This document shows positions 41,301-48,950 of a stretch of 64,000 nucleotides of DNA, piece by piece. The stretch is from Neelides folsomi (Eukaryota; Arthropoda; Collembola; Neelipleona; Neelidae), in NCBI GenBank assembly GCA_034687125.1, contig JAQGBZ010000126.1:62001-126000 (forward strand), read 5' to 3'. Under the pieces are notes generated by a model. The model worked only from the letters and a program-made list of their open reading frames with translations, did not search any database and was not told the DNA's origin. Position 1 is the first letter of the stretch; every line of letters starts with the position of its first letter. Both the position numbers and the translations under genes were made by a program.

Positions 41301-41342
41301 AAACTCTTCCTCGACAGTGATATTCCTGAAAGTTGCGTTTGA
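2224..41342 (+). CDS. Sidestep-like Ig-superfamily receptor (whole gene, 15 coding exons)
   Basis: Coding exons: 2224-2347, 11779-11914, 15220-15428, 18660-18770, 20035-20238, 22667-22821, 24221-24368, 25505-25635, 29115-29195, 29251-29329, 30530-30751, 31335-31409, 32737-33114, 40467-40775 and 41089-41342. They sum to 2616 nt (871 residues plus TGA), and every junction keeps frame. Order: signal peptide (about 1-27), Ig1 (C59/C137), Ig2 (C189/C241), Ig3 (C287/C340), Ig4 (C390/C440), Ig5 (C483/C538), FN3-like region (559-684), membrane helix (about 693-718), cytoplasmic tail (719-871). Segments such as [42 protein letters not shown] and [13 protein letters not shown] are characteristic of the Sidestep family. 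In Drosophila, Side on muscle and other substrates is recognised by Beaten path on motor axons and guides them; a similar adhesion or guidance role is inferred here. Which Side paralogue this matches cannot be decided by eye. Confidence 0.93.
3404..3423. repeat. (TA)n microsatellite
   Basis: Twenty bases of uninterrupted TA dinucleotides within intron 1. Confidence 0.9.
5341..5352 (+). repeat. (TG)6 microsatellite
   Basis: Six TG units within intron 1. Confidence 0.85.
6351..6470 (+). repeat. degenerate tandem copies of GTTTAAAATACAG
   Basis: About six variants (GTTTAAAATAC, GTTTGAAATAC, GTTTGAAATGC) recur at irregular 15-30 bp spacing inside intron 1. It looks like a decayed minisatellite. 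Confidence 0.6.
11779..11914 (+). CDS. sidestep-like coding exon 2: N-terminal half of Ig1
   Basis: The acceptor TTTCCAG ends at 11778 and the donor GTAAAA starts at 11915; entry phase 1, exit phase 2. It encodes residues 42-86, with [14 protein letters not shown] carrying the first Ig1 cysteine (C59) and [10 protein letters not shown] carrying the core Trp (W75). This is the signature first block of Sidestep proteins. Confidence 0.93.
11915..15219 (+). other. intron 2 of the sidestep-like gene
   Basis: It divides the Ig1 domain. The sequence is AT-rich with a purine-rich strand around 12680-13060 that leaves an open frame by composition alone. No exon, RNA gene or mobile element is recognised. 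Confidence 0.75.
15220..15428 (+). CDS. sidestep-like coding exon 3: C-terminal half of Ig1
   Basis: The acceptor TCTTTCCAG ends at 15219 and the donor GTAAGA starts at 15429; entry phase 2, exit phase 1. It encodes residues 87-156. It begins SFDVRGRG and contains [20 protein letters not shown], with the D-x-G-x-Y-x-C motif that closes an Ig V-type fold (C137). It continues the Ig1 domain opened by exon 2. Confidence 0.94.
15429..18659 (+). other. intron 3 of the sidestep-like gene
   Basis: Lies between Ig1 and Ig2. It contains the perfect 14-bp palindrome TTTAGTATACTAAA at 16010-16023, with AGTATACTAAA repeated about 25 bp later. Otherwise nothing is recognised. Confidence 0.75.
18660..18770 (+). 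CDS. sidestep-like coding exon 4: start of Ig2
   Basis: The acceptor AAAATAG ends at 18659 and the donor GTAAAG starts at 18771; phase 1 in and out. It encodes residues 157-193. It starts [13 protein letters not shown] and carries [18 protein letters not shown] with the first Ig2 cysteine (C189). Too short to stand out as an ORF, it is recognised by the family motif and by phase agreement. Confidence 0.92.
18771..20034 (+). other. intron 4 of the sidestep-like gene
   Basis: AT-rich; it divides Ig2 after the S-G-G turn. Nothing recognised. Confidence 0.75.
20035..20238 (+). CDS. sidestep-like coding exon 5: rest of Ig2
   Basis: The acceptor TTATAG ends at 20034 and a consensus GTGAGT donor starts at 20239; phase 1 in and out. 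It encodes residues 194-261. It contains [14 protein letters not shown] (core W202) and [10 protein letters not shown] (C241), ending VTLDMS. The upstream part of the same open frame (from about 19917) is intron that happens to be open. Confidence 0.94.
20239..22666 (+). other. intron 5 of the sidestep-like gene
   Basis: Between Ig2 and Ig3. It has a GC-richer patch at 21350-21770 with overlapping open frames on both strands but no splice or domain support. A short direct repeat GTTGAGGTTTAA lies near 22083-22108. Confidence 0.7.
22667..22821 (+). CDS. sidestep-like coding exon 6: start of Ig3
   Basis: The acceptor TTTTAG ends at 22666. It encodes residues 262-313: [12 protein letters not shown], then [20 protein letters not shown] with C287, and RWLKGGKE. 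The chosen donor is CAG|GTCAAT (22822), which is weak. A second GT (GTCACC, 22810) lies 12 nt earlier in the same phase and would remove four residues. The longer form fits the usual spacing to the next block slightly better. Confidence 0.88.
22822..24220 (+). other. intron 6 of the sidestep-like gene
   Basis: It divides Ig3 and ends in a very AT-rich stretch before the acceptor. Nothing recognised. Confidence 0.75.
24221..24368 (+). CDS. sidestep-like coding exon 7: rest of Ig3
   Basis: The acceptor ATTTTCAG ends at 24220 and the donor GTAAGT starts at 24369; phase 0 in, 1 out. It encodes residues 314-362. It starts [20 protein letters not shown] and contains [11 protein letters not shown] (C340), then EEIWHVNVV, the linker strand into Ig4. 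Confidence 0.94.
24369..25504 (+). other. intron 7 of the sidestep-like gene
   Basis: Between Ig3 and Ig4. Opposed open frames at 24542-24874 lack coding support. Nothing else recognised. Confidence 0.75.
25505..25635 (+). CDS. sidestep-like coding exon 8: start of Ig4
   Basis: The acceptor TTTCCAG ends at 25504 and a GTAAGT donor starts at 25636; phase 1 in, 0 out. It encodes residues 363-406. [20 protein letters not shown] is among the most family-specific blocks and is followed by ECNIQANP (C390) and RLVWLFN. Confidence 0.95.
25636..29114 (+). other. intron 8 of the sidestep-like gene
   Basis: It divides Ig4. It holds an (AT)n tract near 26790-26802, GTGAAAT-rich sequence at 27900-28080 and the tandem duplication AGATTCTCTTTAGTG near 28874-28906. 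No exon recognised. Confidence 0.7.
29115..29195 (+). CDS. sidestep-like coding exon 9: middle of Ig4 (27 codons)
   Basis: The acceptor TCTACAG ends at 29114 and the donor GTAATC starts at 29196; phase 0 in and out. It encodes residues 407-433, [20 protein letters not shown] and on to NRK. With the 55-bp intron after it, Ig4 is split over three exons. NQS is a possible N-glycosylation site. Confidence 0.93.
29251..29329 (+). CDS. sidestep-like coding exon 10: end of Ig4
   Basis: The acceptor CCCCTAAAG ends at 29250 and a GTAAGT donor starts at 29330; phase 0 in, 1 out. It encodes residues 434-459. [14 protein letters not shown] gives the closing Ig4 cysteine (C440), followed by NVNLSVM. Confidence 0.93.
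29330..30529 (+). other. intron 10 of the sidestep-like gene
   Basis: AT-rich and between Ig4 and Ig5. Nothing recognised. Confidence 0.75.
30530..30751 (+). CDS. sidestep-like coding exon 11: most of Ig5
   Basis: The acceptor GGTTTTAG ends at 30529 and the donor GTAGGA starts at 30752; phase 1 in and out. It encodes residues 460-533. It starts [20 protein letters not shown], then [19 protein letters not shown] (C483), and ends [12 protein letters not shown]. Its codon use is GC-richer than the flanking intron. Confidence 0.93.
30752..31334 (+). other. intron 11 of the sidestep-like gene
   Basis: It divides Ig5 and starts with short tandem CAATGAATTT and AATCTTCC copies at about 30820-30862. 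Nothing else recognised. Confidence 0.75.
31335..31409 (+). CDS. sidestep-like coding exon 12: end of Ig5 (25 codons)
   Basis: The acceptor GTCTCTAG ends at 31334 and the donor GTAAGA starts at 31410; phase 1 in and out. It encodes [20 protein letters not shown] and YLIPA (C538). The frame shows a well-conserved family block, though the exon is only 75 bp. It is much GC-richer than its surroundings. Confidence 0.92.
31410..32736 (+). other. intron 12 of the sidestep-like gene
   Basis: Between Ig5 and the FN3-like domain. AT-rich; nothing recognised. Confidence 0.75.
32737..33114 (+). CDS. sidestep-like coding exon 13: FN3-like domain
   Basis: The acceptor TTTGTCAG ends at 32736 and the donor GTAACA starts at 33115; phase 1 in and out. 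It encodes residues 559-684. [18 protein letters not shown] opens the domain, [12 protein letters not shown] is the central strand, and [15 protein letters not shown] is the typical closing Y-x-V-N-x-x-G-x-S of an FN3 fold. This is the membrane-proximal domain of the family. Confidence 0.92.
34630..34855 (+). repeat. degenerate minisatellite with ACCCGGGTA / TACCCGG cores
   Basis: Repeated TACCCGGG, AATACCCG and GCCAGGG(T/C)G blocks recur about every 20-40 bp. Several cores are themselves palindromic (ACCCGGGT). The block is distinctly GC-richer than the surrounding intron. Confidence 0.6.
36985..37095 (+). repeat. TTTTGTATTGTA simple tandem repeat
   Basis: About six imperfect copies of TTTTGTATTGTA in an A-poor strand, inside intron 13. 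Confidence 0.6.
40467..40775 (+). CDS. sidestep-like coding exon 14: membrane helix and juxtamembrane tail
   Basis: The acceptor TTGATAG ends at 40466 and the donor GTATTT starts at 40776; phase 1 in and out. It encodes residues 685-787. A single hydrophobic helix, [20 protein letters not shown] and on to FALGL, is followed by basic [11 protein letters not shown], consistent with type I orientation. The rest is hydrophilic and Asn/Ser/Pro-rich. Confidence 0.87.
40776..41088 (+). other. intron 14 of the sidestep-like gene
   Basis: Short last intron. It contains a tandem duplication of TGTGTGAATGAATTT near 41016-41046 close to the acceptor. Confidence 0.7.
41089..41342 (+). CDS. sidestep-like coding exon 15: cytoplasmic tail and stop
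   Basis: The acceptor ATTTTCAG ends at 41088; entry phase 1; the TGA is at 41340-41342. It encodes residues 788-871, starting [13 protein letters not shown] and containing [20 protein letters not shown] with tyrosines in polar context. The last four residues are ESCV, which fits a class I PDZ-binding pattern (S/T-x-hydrophobic at the terminus). Confidence 0.86.
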
Positions 41343-41656
41343 TTCTCCGACCGTCTCAAATTAATACCAAAGTCATATTTTATACATTTTTTATTTAAGT
41401 TAATCTGTCGTATTTATATAATACAACCTCTATATTAACTTACTACTTGAATCGTCGTAAACTTTTGAATGACTAAATTATATATTTAAAAATGTAACGG
41501 TGGTTAATTATAATGATTTTATGCATTAAAATTGAATTAATTTTAAGATGAAACTTTTAAATTAAGCTCACAATTCTCTAATTAATCGACTTAATTATGA
41601 AAATAATTTCGATTATAAATGTAATATACTTTTTATATCTCATTAGCTAAACGAAG

Positions 41657-41690
41657 AATAAAATTGTTTAAGTGAAAAGTAATAAATAAA
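41657..41690 (+). promoter_or_regulatory. poly(A) signals of the sidestep-like gene
   Basis: AATAAA at 41657-41662 and two overlapping copies at 41681-41686 and 41685-41690, about 315-350 bp after the stop codon. They sit where a short 3' UTR would end. In AT-rich DNA the hexamer also occurs by chance. Confidence 0.4.
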
Positions 41691-44600
41691 TGTGCTTAAA
41701 TCAAATAAGGTTTATTTTTTTCATAAAATATAAAATACCCAATTCCTATTCATCCTTAATAACACTACTTAATATTCCTTCATACAAATATTTTTGTAAT
41801 ATTTTTATTCATTATAACATAGCATTAATATATCCAACAAATCGAGTTTGCAATAAAAGCAATCCTTATTTTCGACACGTGCAAAAATGTTTGTAAGAAA
41901 TATTGAAATTTGAAAAGAGCCGACAGAGAAAAATAAAGAGAATTTAAAGCTTTCAACTTGTCCTTGTCAGTGATTAGGATTGAATCATTCGATCATTTTT
42001 TCCATTTACAACTTTTAGTAAATGGAATAATGATTTAACATATGATATTTCATTTAACTTCCATCTTTAAAGCTAAATAAATAAGTCACTAAAACATAGT
42101 GAAAGATTTGACATATTAAGCATAACATATGATATCATTAAATAATTATTGATCATTGATTATTAACCAGATCAATAAGGAAAATTGGAAATTAATTATG
42201 CGAATGAGAAAAAACATTGAATTCTATCTTAATTGTTTATCTGTAAGAAAAACAAAAATAAGGACCATATACCACTAAAGGACCATCTAATACGCTTGAA
42301 CTCTAAAATGTATATTTTGTAGAATAAATATTAAGTACTTACAATTAGTAATTTAATTTTTATAAGTTTTTACAGTTTAATTAAATTTGAGTAACGCACT
42401 TGCACTTCATTTGTAGTGAATTGGAGGTCGTGAGTGCGTGTGGGAAAGTTTCAAAGGGAAGCGTGAGGATTCACTAGGGAAATTGTCATCTTAAATTTGT
42501 CCTTGGAGAAGTGAAATAAGCAGAAGAGAGAAAGAAAAGGAGGGTCGGACTCCCCCAATTCGCCCTCCTTCACTCCGGGTGCATTTGAAGAAAATTACAG
42601 GTGATTTTTCTCCTTCATCTCTGATGGAACAGACACTTACATCCGAGACGTGATTGTTGTACTCAACCCAAAAATTGAAAAACTTTCTTTCCAGGTTTAA
42701 AAGAATGAAAAACTTAGCACGGGCCCTTGAGCTCTTGGCTTTTCATCCAACGCTCGACTTTTTCTTTTTTAGTCTTTTAAAGTCACTTCAATGTCACTTC
42801 ATTTCCATTCTTATGCCAATTTTTAAGAATTGTATAAATATTATGGTAGGTATGCTATATTATATTTATATGATACTGATACTGATATATCTTATAGAAT
42901 AATGATACTGACATGTATGTACAATATATCTATCATTTTGCTACATTGAAATCTTATCGTTCTTTTCAGTTCACATTTTCCACATCCACAACCTTAATAT
43001 AGCCTCATTATTGTCTTAATACTCGTCTTTATTCTTTAACTTATCTGTCTTTAAAATCTCAATCTTCTCCCTTTGTCCCCATTTTAAAAGCATTTGCATA
43101 TTTAAAATTTTTATTTGTGAATTTTAATGTAGATGAATGTATATAATATAGTATGCTTTCGTAATAGATATATGGTTAACGTTAACGTTATCGTTAATAT
43201 CAACGTTAGTTATTTTAATGTCAAATATATGAATAATCGTTGAAATTGACAATGAAGAAAGTAAAATTCTAAAATTTTTAAAACTTTTCATAAGGAAGGA
43301 ATATTGAAGGAAACGAGGGAAGTTACTGAAAAAAGAGAGAAAAGTCCATAGGAAAAATGAAGGTGGAAATGAGGAAGGAAAAGATGCGAATGAGGAAAGA
43401 AAAAAAGAAGTTTTGTGCATTTGGAATAAACTTTTGCTTTTACAAAGATGATTGTGAGTTGATGTAATGGTGAAAGTTGACAGACAGTCGTGAGAGTTTA
43501 TTCGACACTCGCGAGTTGAAGCCACGACGGTCACCTACCTTTTTTCTCTTTGACTTTCCTATTTGCCTCCACTTTGTCAAACTGACAAAAAAGGACCCGA
43601 GAATTCCCAGGTTTCTTTTTTAAGGTCACAAACTTTACAGTTTCATTCACTCACATTAACTCACGTGGTTTGGAGAAAAAGTAATTTATAAAAAGTAGTT
43701 GGAGAATATACCTAAGTATCTACTTACATATTTATGATAGTAGTGCTAAAGTCATTTTAAATTCAAAATCTAAAAAAGTCAAATGAGGGTAGATTTGTTG
43801 AAGTTTATAAAATGTCTTGAATCTTTGCCTTGTATTAGTTGAAATTATTAAAAGGAGCTTGAAATTGAGGGGAAAGGTAAATCTCTTAATCTTCATTGAT
43901 ACATAGGTCGTTTTTAGGAAATGAGGAAGCTTATCTCTTTTTGTCTTTTGTAAGGAGCTTTCCCTTCGCTAATCCTCATTATACGCTCGGGCCGTGTTGA
44001 AAACGAAGATCCTCTCTGGAACGGCTTATGTTTCAAATTGCCTTCAAACGAAGGTACTTTTACCCGAATCCTTCTCTTCCCCAATCCTCCACCCGAAATA
44101 CCCGAATCGTTCACTGGGAATCTTTTCATTCTTCCTATGTTTCTTAAGAGAGTTCGGAGATTCCGTGGACCTATGGGAGAAAGTCTTGTGAGGGAAAGAT
44201 AAGGAAATCAGTAAGAAAGAAGAGAAGACACATTTGTCTTTTGCCAATCGGATTATCATTGCTCTCTTCACATTACACGTGTATTGGGACGTAATGCTCT
44301 AACCATCTTGTAATGTTCTAATGGTCTAATTCGTAAGGCTGTAATTCCTTCCGTCTAATCTTTCACTCGTCGGGCCATGAGGGAAAATGATAGGTGAATC
44401 ATTTGGGCGTAACGGAGGAAACCAAAGATGAGGAATGAGGAGGAATGGGAAGATTGGGCCAATACATGAAGTACAGTGAGAGGAATGGCAAAGGCTGATT
44501 GTTCATTCTTTCCACCCTTCTCGAGATCGCTCTTTTCCCTGGGCAAATCTTCGAAAAAGGATCCAACATCAAATGTTGAGCTTTTCATTTTAATTAGTTG

Positions 44601-44877
44601 GGAAGGGCCGCAAAATAATACTTTGAAGCCCAGCTTACTTACTAATGTTTCTAATGATGTTCCTTCGAGTGGAATATTGCGATAAGTACACAATTCATAA
44701 AACAAATTTGTTTTCTCATATCATTTACTTTACTTATGTAAAATAATTAATTAAATTAGCTCATTGTCAGAAAAGTATTGATTAAAATAAAATGATTCAA
44801 GAATAATATAAAATAATATTTAAGTATAGCACAAATAATATGAAATAATGTAATGATATATTTTAAAGTACAAGATA

Positions 44878-44883
44878 TTTATT
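44878..44883 (-). promoter_or_regulatory. poly(A) signal of the small membrane-protein gene
   Basis: AATAAA on the minus strand, about 77 bp beyond the stop codon at 44960. Confidence 0.4.
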
Positions 44884-44959
44884 TTGGCATTTTTTAATTA
44901 GTTTATGTATTATTTTAATTAAGGTTTAGTAAATGGCATTTGACTTTTTAATTTTTTGA

Positions 44960-45548
44960 TTAATCTGACGAATAACGCTGCGTTAAATCTTCGGTGTATT
45001 TTGACTGGTCGAGATTGAAGAGATAAATGAGCCAACTTTTACATGTGCTGAATCCAGCACAAGAAACGACGTCCACCAGAAGGTTGATAAAGAGTGAAAT
45101 GGAGAGAATGGTCAAACCAACGACCAAAATGAACTCAAAGAACGCTCGACATCTTGTCATCCAAATTATCCTCTGGGGAACAAAATTCAAAATTGGATCT
45201 TCGTTGTTTTCAATTTGCTCTTCGACCTCGACGCTCGGATCTTCGTCGCCATCTTCGGTGTCTGTAGCTTCATTTGTATGGAACAAAGGTAACTGAAATT
45301 AATTTAATTTTTTAAGCCTTTTTTAACTTTTTGTATAGTTGCCATTATCATTAATTAATATTTAATTTAATAGTTAGAATTTTTACAAGTGTGATTGTTG
45401 TCTGACTCGGATTTGTTTCGATTGTTGTTTCCGATCCTTCGGAAGTTTCAATTGAAGATTGAACTGAATTTGTATACGATATATCAGTGGACTTAAAATA
45501 CTTCATCATAAAATGATATCGTATTGAATTGAATGATAATAAATCCAT
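44960..45548 (-). CDS. unrecognised small membrane protein (two exons, 164 residues)
   Basis: Exon 1 is 45548-45387 (54 codons) and exon 2 is 45292-44960 (110 codons plus stop). The 94-bp intron has a GTAAAA donor and TTTCAG acceptor, phase 0. Exon 1 is Ser/Thr-rich (SSIETSEGSETTIETNPSQT); exon 2 opens with an acidic block (DTEDGDEDPSVEVEEQIENN) and then has one strong hydrophobic segment (ILVVGLTILSISLFINLLVD), followed by two cysteines and a polar end. The domain order suggests an acidic, possibly O-glycosylated or disordered region joined to a single membrane helix. It faces the sidestep-like gene tail to tail. The true first exon could lie upstream (see 48763-48879), in which case 45548 is not the start. 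No family recognised. Confidence 0.6.
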
Positions 45549-48500
45549 ACATTTTGCAAAAGATTTCGTAAAATTTTCGGTTTTGATAGATTTGTGTTAA
45601 AAATATTACTAGGAAACTCTTCAAAGATGATTTTAACGTTTAGAACAACGATGTTATTATTGTTATTGAGTATGCTTGATTTTAAGCAAACTTTTATCTG
45701 TAATTAAATCCCCAATTGAAAATTCATTAATCATTTAATTTATTAAGAAGTCATTAAAATAACAATTATTCGAATAAATTTAATTTTATTATGCAAGGTA
45801 GAAGAATATTGTAAGCACTTTGAAGCCTTTTGAATAATTCCGCGAGTTATTTTAGTAATCCCATTTGTGATGTTAAATAACTTTTCCAAAGAAGCCCTTG
45901 AGAATCTCATAAAAGTTTAAAATAAGTTTAAATCTTGTGTTGAAGCGGAGGAGCAAAAGGGTAAGCCCCAATTTCGCCTTCTGAGTCTTTTGAGTTTAAA
46001 TTGAAGGTTTGGAAATTGAAGGAGGGATAATAAAGGGATTTGATTGTAGGTGTGGTAAAGGGGGAAATTCACAATTTATAAGCTTACACTAACCAACCAA
46101 AGGACCAAATGTATCCAAATATACGATATCAAAATATACAACATTTATATCAAAAAACTGTATATCAAAACCCCATATCAAATGTTTCTAATATTCGTAT
46201 AAAACTTTTATTTCCTATTCAAACTTCATAAAATATTTTTTAGAATCATAGCTGGGGGAAAATGATGAATATAGGAAGTAATCCCTCGCTTTCTCCCTTT
46301 TAATAATGAAGAAATCCCCTCATTAGTTAGAAATTATTATTTTCACTTCATCCTTCCCACTCCACGACTCCTTCAATTAAGGCACTTAAATATCCCTCCA
46401 ATTTCCATTCTTATCAAATGATCCCACGCTAATTGAAGTGACTCTCAAAATTGCCCATGTAAAAATTCATACTGTTAATTATACACTTGTAAAAATTGAC
46501 TGTGTCGAAAAGCATAGGAAATGAATGAATTTATCACACAAAGAAATGTTTATTGTGTACAAAAATCTCGGAACTTGAAGAAAAATGTATAAAAACACCT
46601 TTGGTCAACTATAATTAACCAATTAATTACAGTTGACCAAAGGTGTTTCAAAGGTGTTTTATATTCTGAGATTATTAACCAAAGAGTTCCTCAAGAGATT
46701 GAAAAATTGAAATTGATGCCATAAAAGTGTGTGGATGGAGGTTCATTGAATCATAAACCATTTTTCCTTTCTTGGGCTCAGAGTTTCGAATTGGTGAACT
46801 TCGCTATTGAGCTCTCTCCACTTTAAACCATTAATTAGTCCAAGTTTCATTTAGCCCTTCAACTTTTATTCCCTTCAGAATTTATCGGGAAAATTTGGGC
46901 CATTCAACCTGTTTATTCTCTTAAGGGAGCGTCTTGGAGGTTCAATTGGCTTCACTTTCCCTTTCCTTACCACCCAAGCCCTCAGCTTTGCCTTTTAGAC
47001 CTCCAGACGGTCGATGAAAGTCAAGGAATAATGAGGAGTGAAACTCATTTCATTCTTTTACTCCAACATTTATTGGCAAACCTATGCTCTTTTACTATTA
47101 CTTATATTCTTACCAAAATATATGAGCTATACCTAAAATACTATATATTGTACTACAAAGTATCTATAAGCAATATAGTATTACTGATATATTCTCTATT
47201 ATATGATATATAAAATAAGATAAATGTACTTATGTTAGTGTTAAGAGAGTTTTTTGGAATCCTCAGGTTTATTCAAAACCTTGCCTGAGGGCATAAGAAA
47301 AGAAAGGTCGGCTGTTTGTCCTTAACAAGAAGTAACGAAGCAGGAGAATCAAGGGAGAAAAAACGACTTGGCTCAATCTCCCTCACCACACACTTTCCTT
47401 CAGTTCCTTCATTCCTCCACCAATTCAATGGTTCAATGAAGAAGCCACCATTGGTGAAAGTCCATTCAATGGACTCCAAAGACTCCAATGAACTCCAATA
47501 GAGTAATAGAGAGAATCTTGAGAGCTCAGGGGATGTGTCAAGGAGGTGGGAAAATATTGGCACGAGTCTTAGAACCAAAGGGAGATCTCGTGCCAAAGGA
47601 GGAAGTTAAAGAGGGAAGAACAAGACCCATCCAACTCACATCAGACCCACATCGACCGATTCCTGTCATTCGGCCCAAAATGCCCAAAATGGTTCAAATG
47701 CTCCCAAGGAGGCGGCGGAGGAGAAGGGAAAAACTAATGAACCAGTTGGACTTGCGAGATAAGTCGTTTCTTTCATCTTCAATCTCCCCCCTTTGGATAG
47801 TCATATAAGACACACATACAAGAGGATAATCTGCACCCCTGCACTTACAGCTTTATATAAACTATAACTTTATATATGTACAGTTATCAAATGCACTTCA
47901 ATTATACTCCTAATGTACCTTTAAAGAATGATCATTAGTTTCATTAGAAGCATTAAGGATATATCATTATATCATCATCTGTTGGATCCACCTTCAACTC
48001 ATGGTCAGCACATAAATAATTTGGTGGTTTTGGTCGGAATGGGGGAGATGAGAAAGGGCCGATAATTGCTCCTGTCCATCCGGGCTGTAATCTGACCAAA
48101 AGAGACTAAAAGAGCTTTCCATATTCCCTATCGGTCCCAGCCAGGAGGGAAAAGACCCGGAGGAAGGAAAAGGCCGAGAAAAAAGATGCGGAAAGAGGAG
48201 GGTTTGGAGGGGAAGACGCTCATTGTTTCAAAAGAGGATTGTGCCAAAGAGAAGTAAATGGACAATCATTGGGCCCGTTTCCCTTGGGCCTTCCTTTGGT
48301 GAAAGCTGATACAGCTAAAACACAAAAGAGAATCCAGATAAGGGAAATTTATTGGATCTTCCTTTTAATCTCTCGCTTTCTTACAATTTGGGCCTTTAAA
48401 TGTCTTCGGGAAAATTCATGCCATTTTATTGAATATTGATGTCTTATTTTATTATTAATAAATGCAGGTTTGGTAAAAAGGATAAAGATGACATTTTATG

Positions 48501-48576
48501 ATAATACATCAAATGCATTGATACTAATATTACTAATATTAACATTACTTATAGATATATTAACATTACATATACA
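45549..48576. other. intergenic (or intronic) region with one perfect hairpin
   Basis: Mostly AT-rich, with GC-richer, purine-rich patches at 47310-47780 and 48050-48260. These patches carry open frames on both strands but no domains. The hairpin at 46593-46648 is the only clear structure. Confidence 0.5.
46593..46648. repeat. perfect 18-bp inverted repeat with 20-nt loop
   Basis: AAACACCTTTGGTCAACT at 46593-46610 is repeated as its exact reverse complement at 46631-46648. AAGGTGTTT occurs again immediately after (46650-46659). It may be a tiny foldback element or a cruciform; there is no coding context. Confidence 0.85.
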
Positions 48577-48578
48577 TA

Positions 48579-48655
48579 CTCCCCAACGGCGAATGAATTG
48601 ACAAGATCCTTGATCCGACTACCTTTATTTTGTCAATTCATTCGCCGCGGAGGAG
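48579..48655. mobile_element. 77-bp palindromic MITE, Tc1/mariner-like
   Basis: The 26-bp arms at 48579-48604 and 48630-48655 match at 23 of 26 positions; the inner 18 bp (CGGCGAATGAATTGACAA) are exact. Ends begin CTCC and are flanked by TA on both sides (48577-48578, 48656-48657), as expected of TA-targeting Tc1/mariner or Stowaway-type MITEs. The loop is 25 nt, so the element is almost entirely inverted repeat and is unusually small. Confidence 0.7.
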
Positions 48656-48762
48656 TACTTTCATTTCAATAAAAAAAACTTTTAATAAAATTATTTATAT
48701 GAAATGATTTGATTATTATAGGTTATTCAAAGAAAATCTAACTATGTACAAATAGTTATTTT

Positions 48763-48879
48763 CTATATATAAGTGCAGATCTTATTTTGTGTTTTTAGTC
48801 TAACCGCATTTTCAGCAATTGTCGACTTCAAGAAAATGGCAAGAAAAATTAATAAAACAACGAATTTTGAACATTCCAT
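48763..48879 (-). CDS. short ORF with signal-peptide-like start (38 residues, tentative)
   Basis: ATG at 48879 sits in AAAATGG context and opens MECSKFVVLLIFLAIFLKST, then IAENAV. This is a textbook hydrophobic core with small residues before a likely cleavage after A22. The frame closes after 38 codons. It could be a tiny secreted peptide, or a first exon splicing on via GCG|GTTAGA (phase 0) to a downstream exon such as the Ser/Thr-rich one near 45491. Chance occurrence is possible. Confidence 0.3.
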   Translation of the reverse strand: MECSKFVVLLIFLAIFLKSTIAENAVRLKTQNKICTYI

Positions 48880-48950
48880 TTTGAAAATATCTTACTTTCG
48901 CTAATATACCTACTATTTTTGATTAGATTTTTTGTACAATTGACAATTAC

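Larger units (their letters stand above)
41343..44959. other. intergenic region between convergent genes
   Basis: Holds the 3' end of the sidestep-like transcript, then AT-rich sequence. A purine-rich stretch at 43240-43440 gives a long but low-complexity open frame on the minus strand. The hexamer-like array GTTAACGTTAACGTTATCGT lies at about 43173-43192. No gene is supported. Confidence 0.6.

Noticed and set aside
43173-43210. GTTAAC/GTTATC/GTTAAT repeats resembling a short telomere-like array.
   Set aside because: Only about five imperfect hexamers and not the TTAGG arthropod telomere unit; a simple repeat.
43124-43534. A 136-codon frame on the minus strand.
   Set aside because: It is the complement of a purine-rich tract, full of Ser/Phe runs with no domain; low-complexity composition explains it.
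47273-47808. Overlapping frames on both strands, one with a run of arginines.
   Set aside because: They come from a purine-rich stretch; no start context, motif or neighbour supports a gene.
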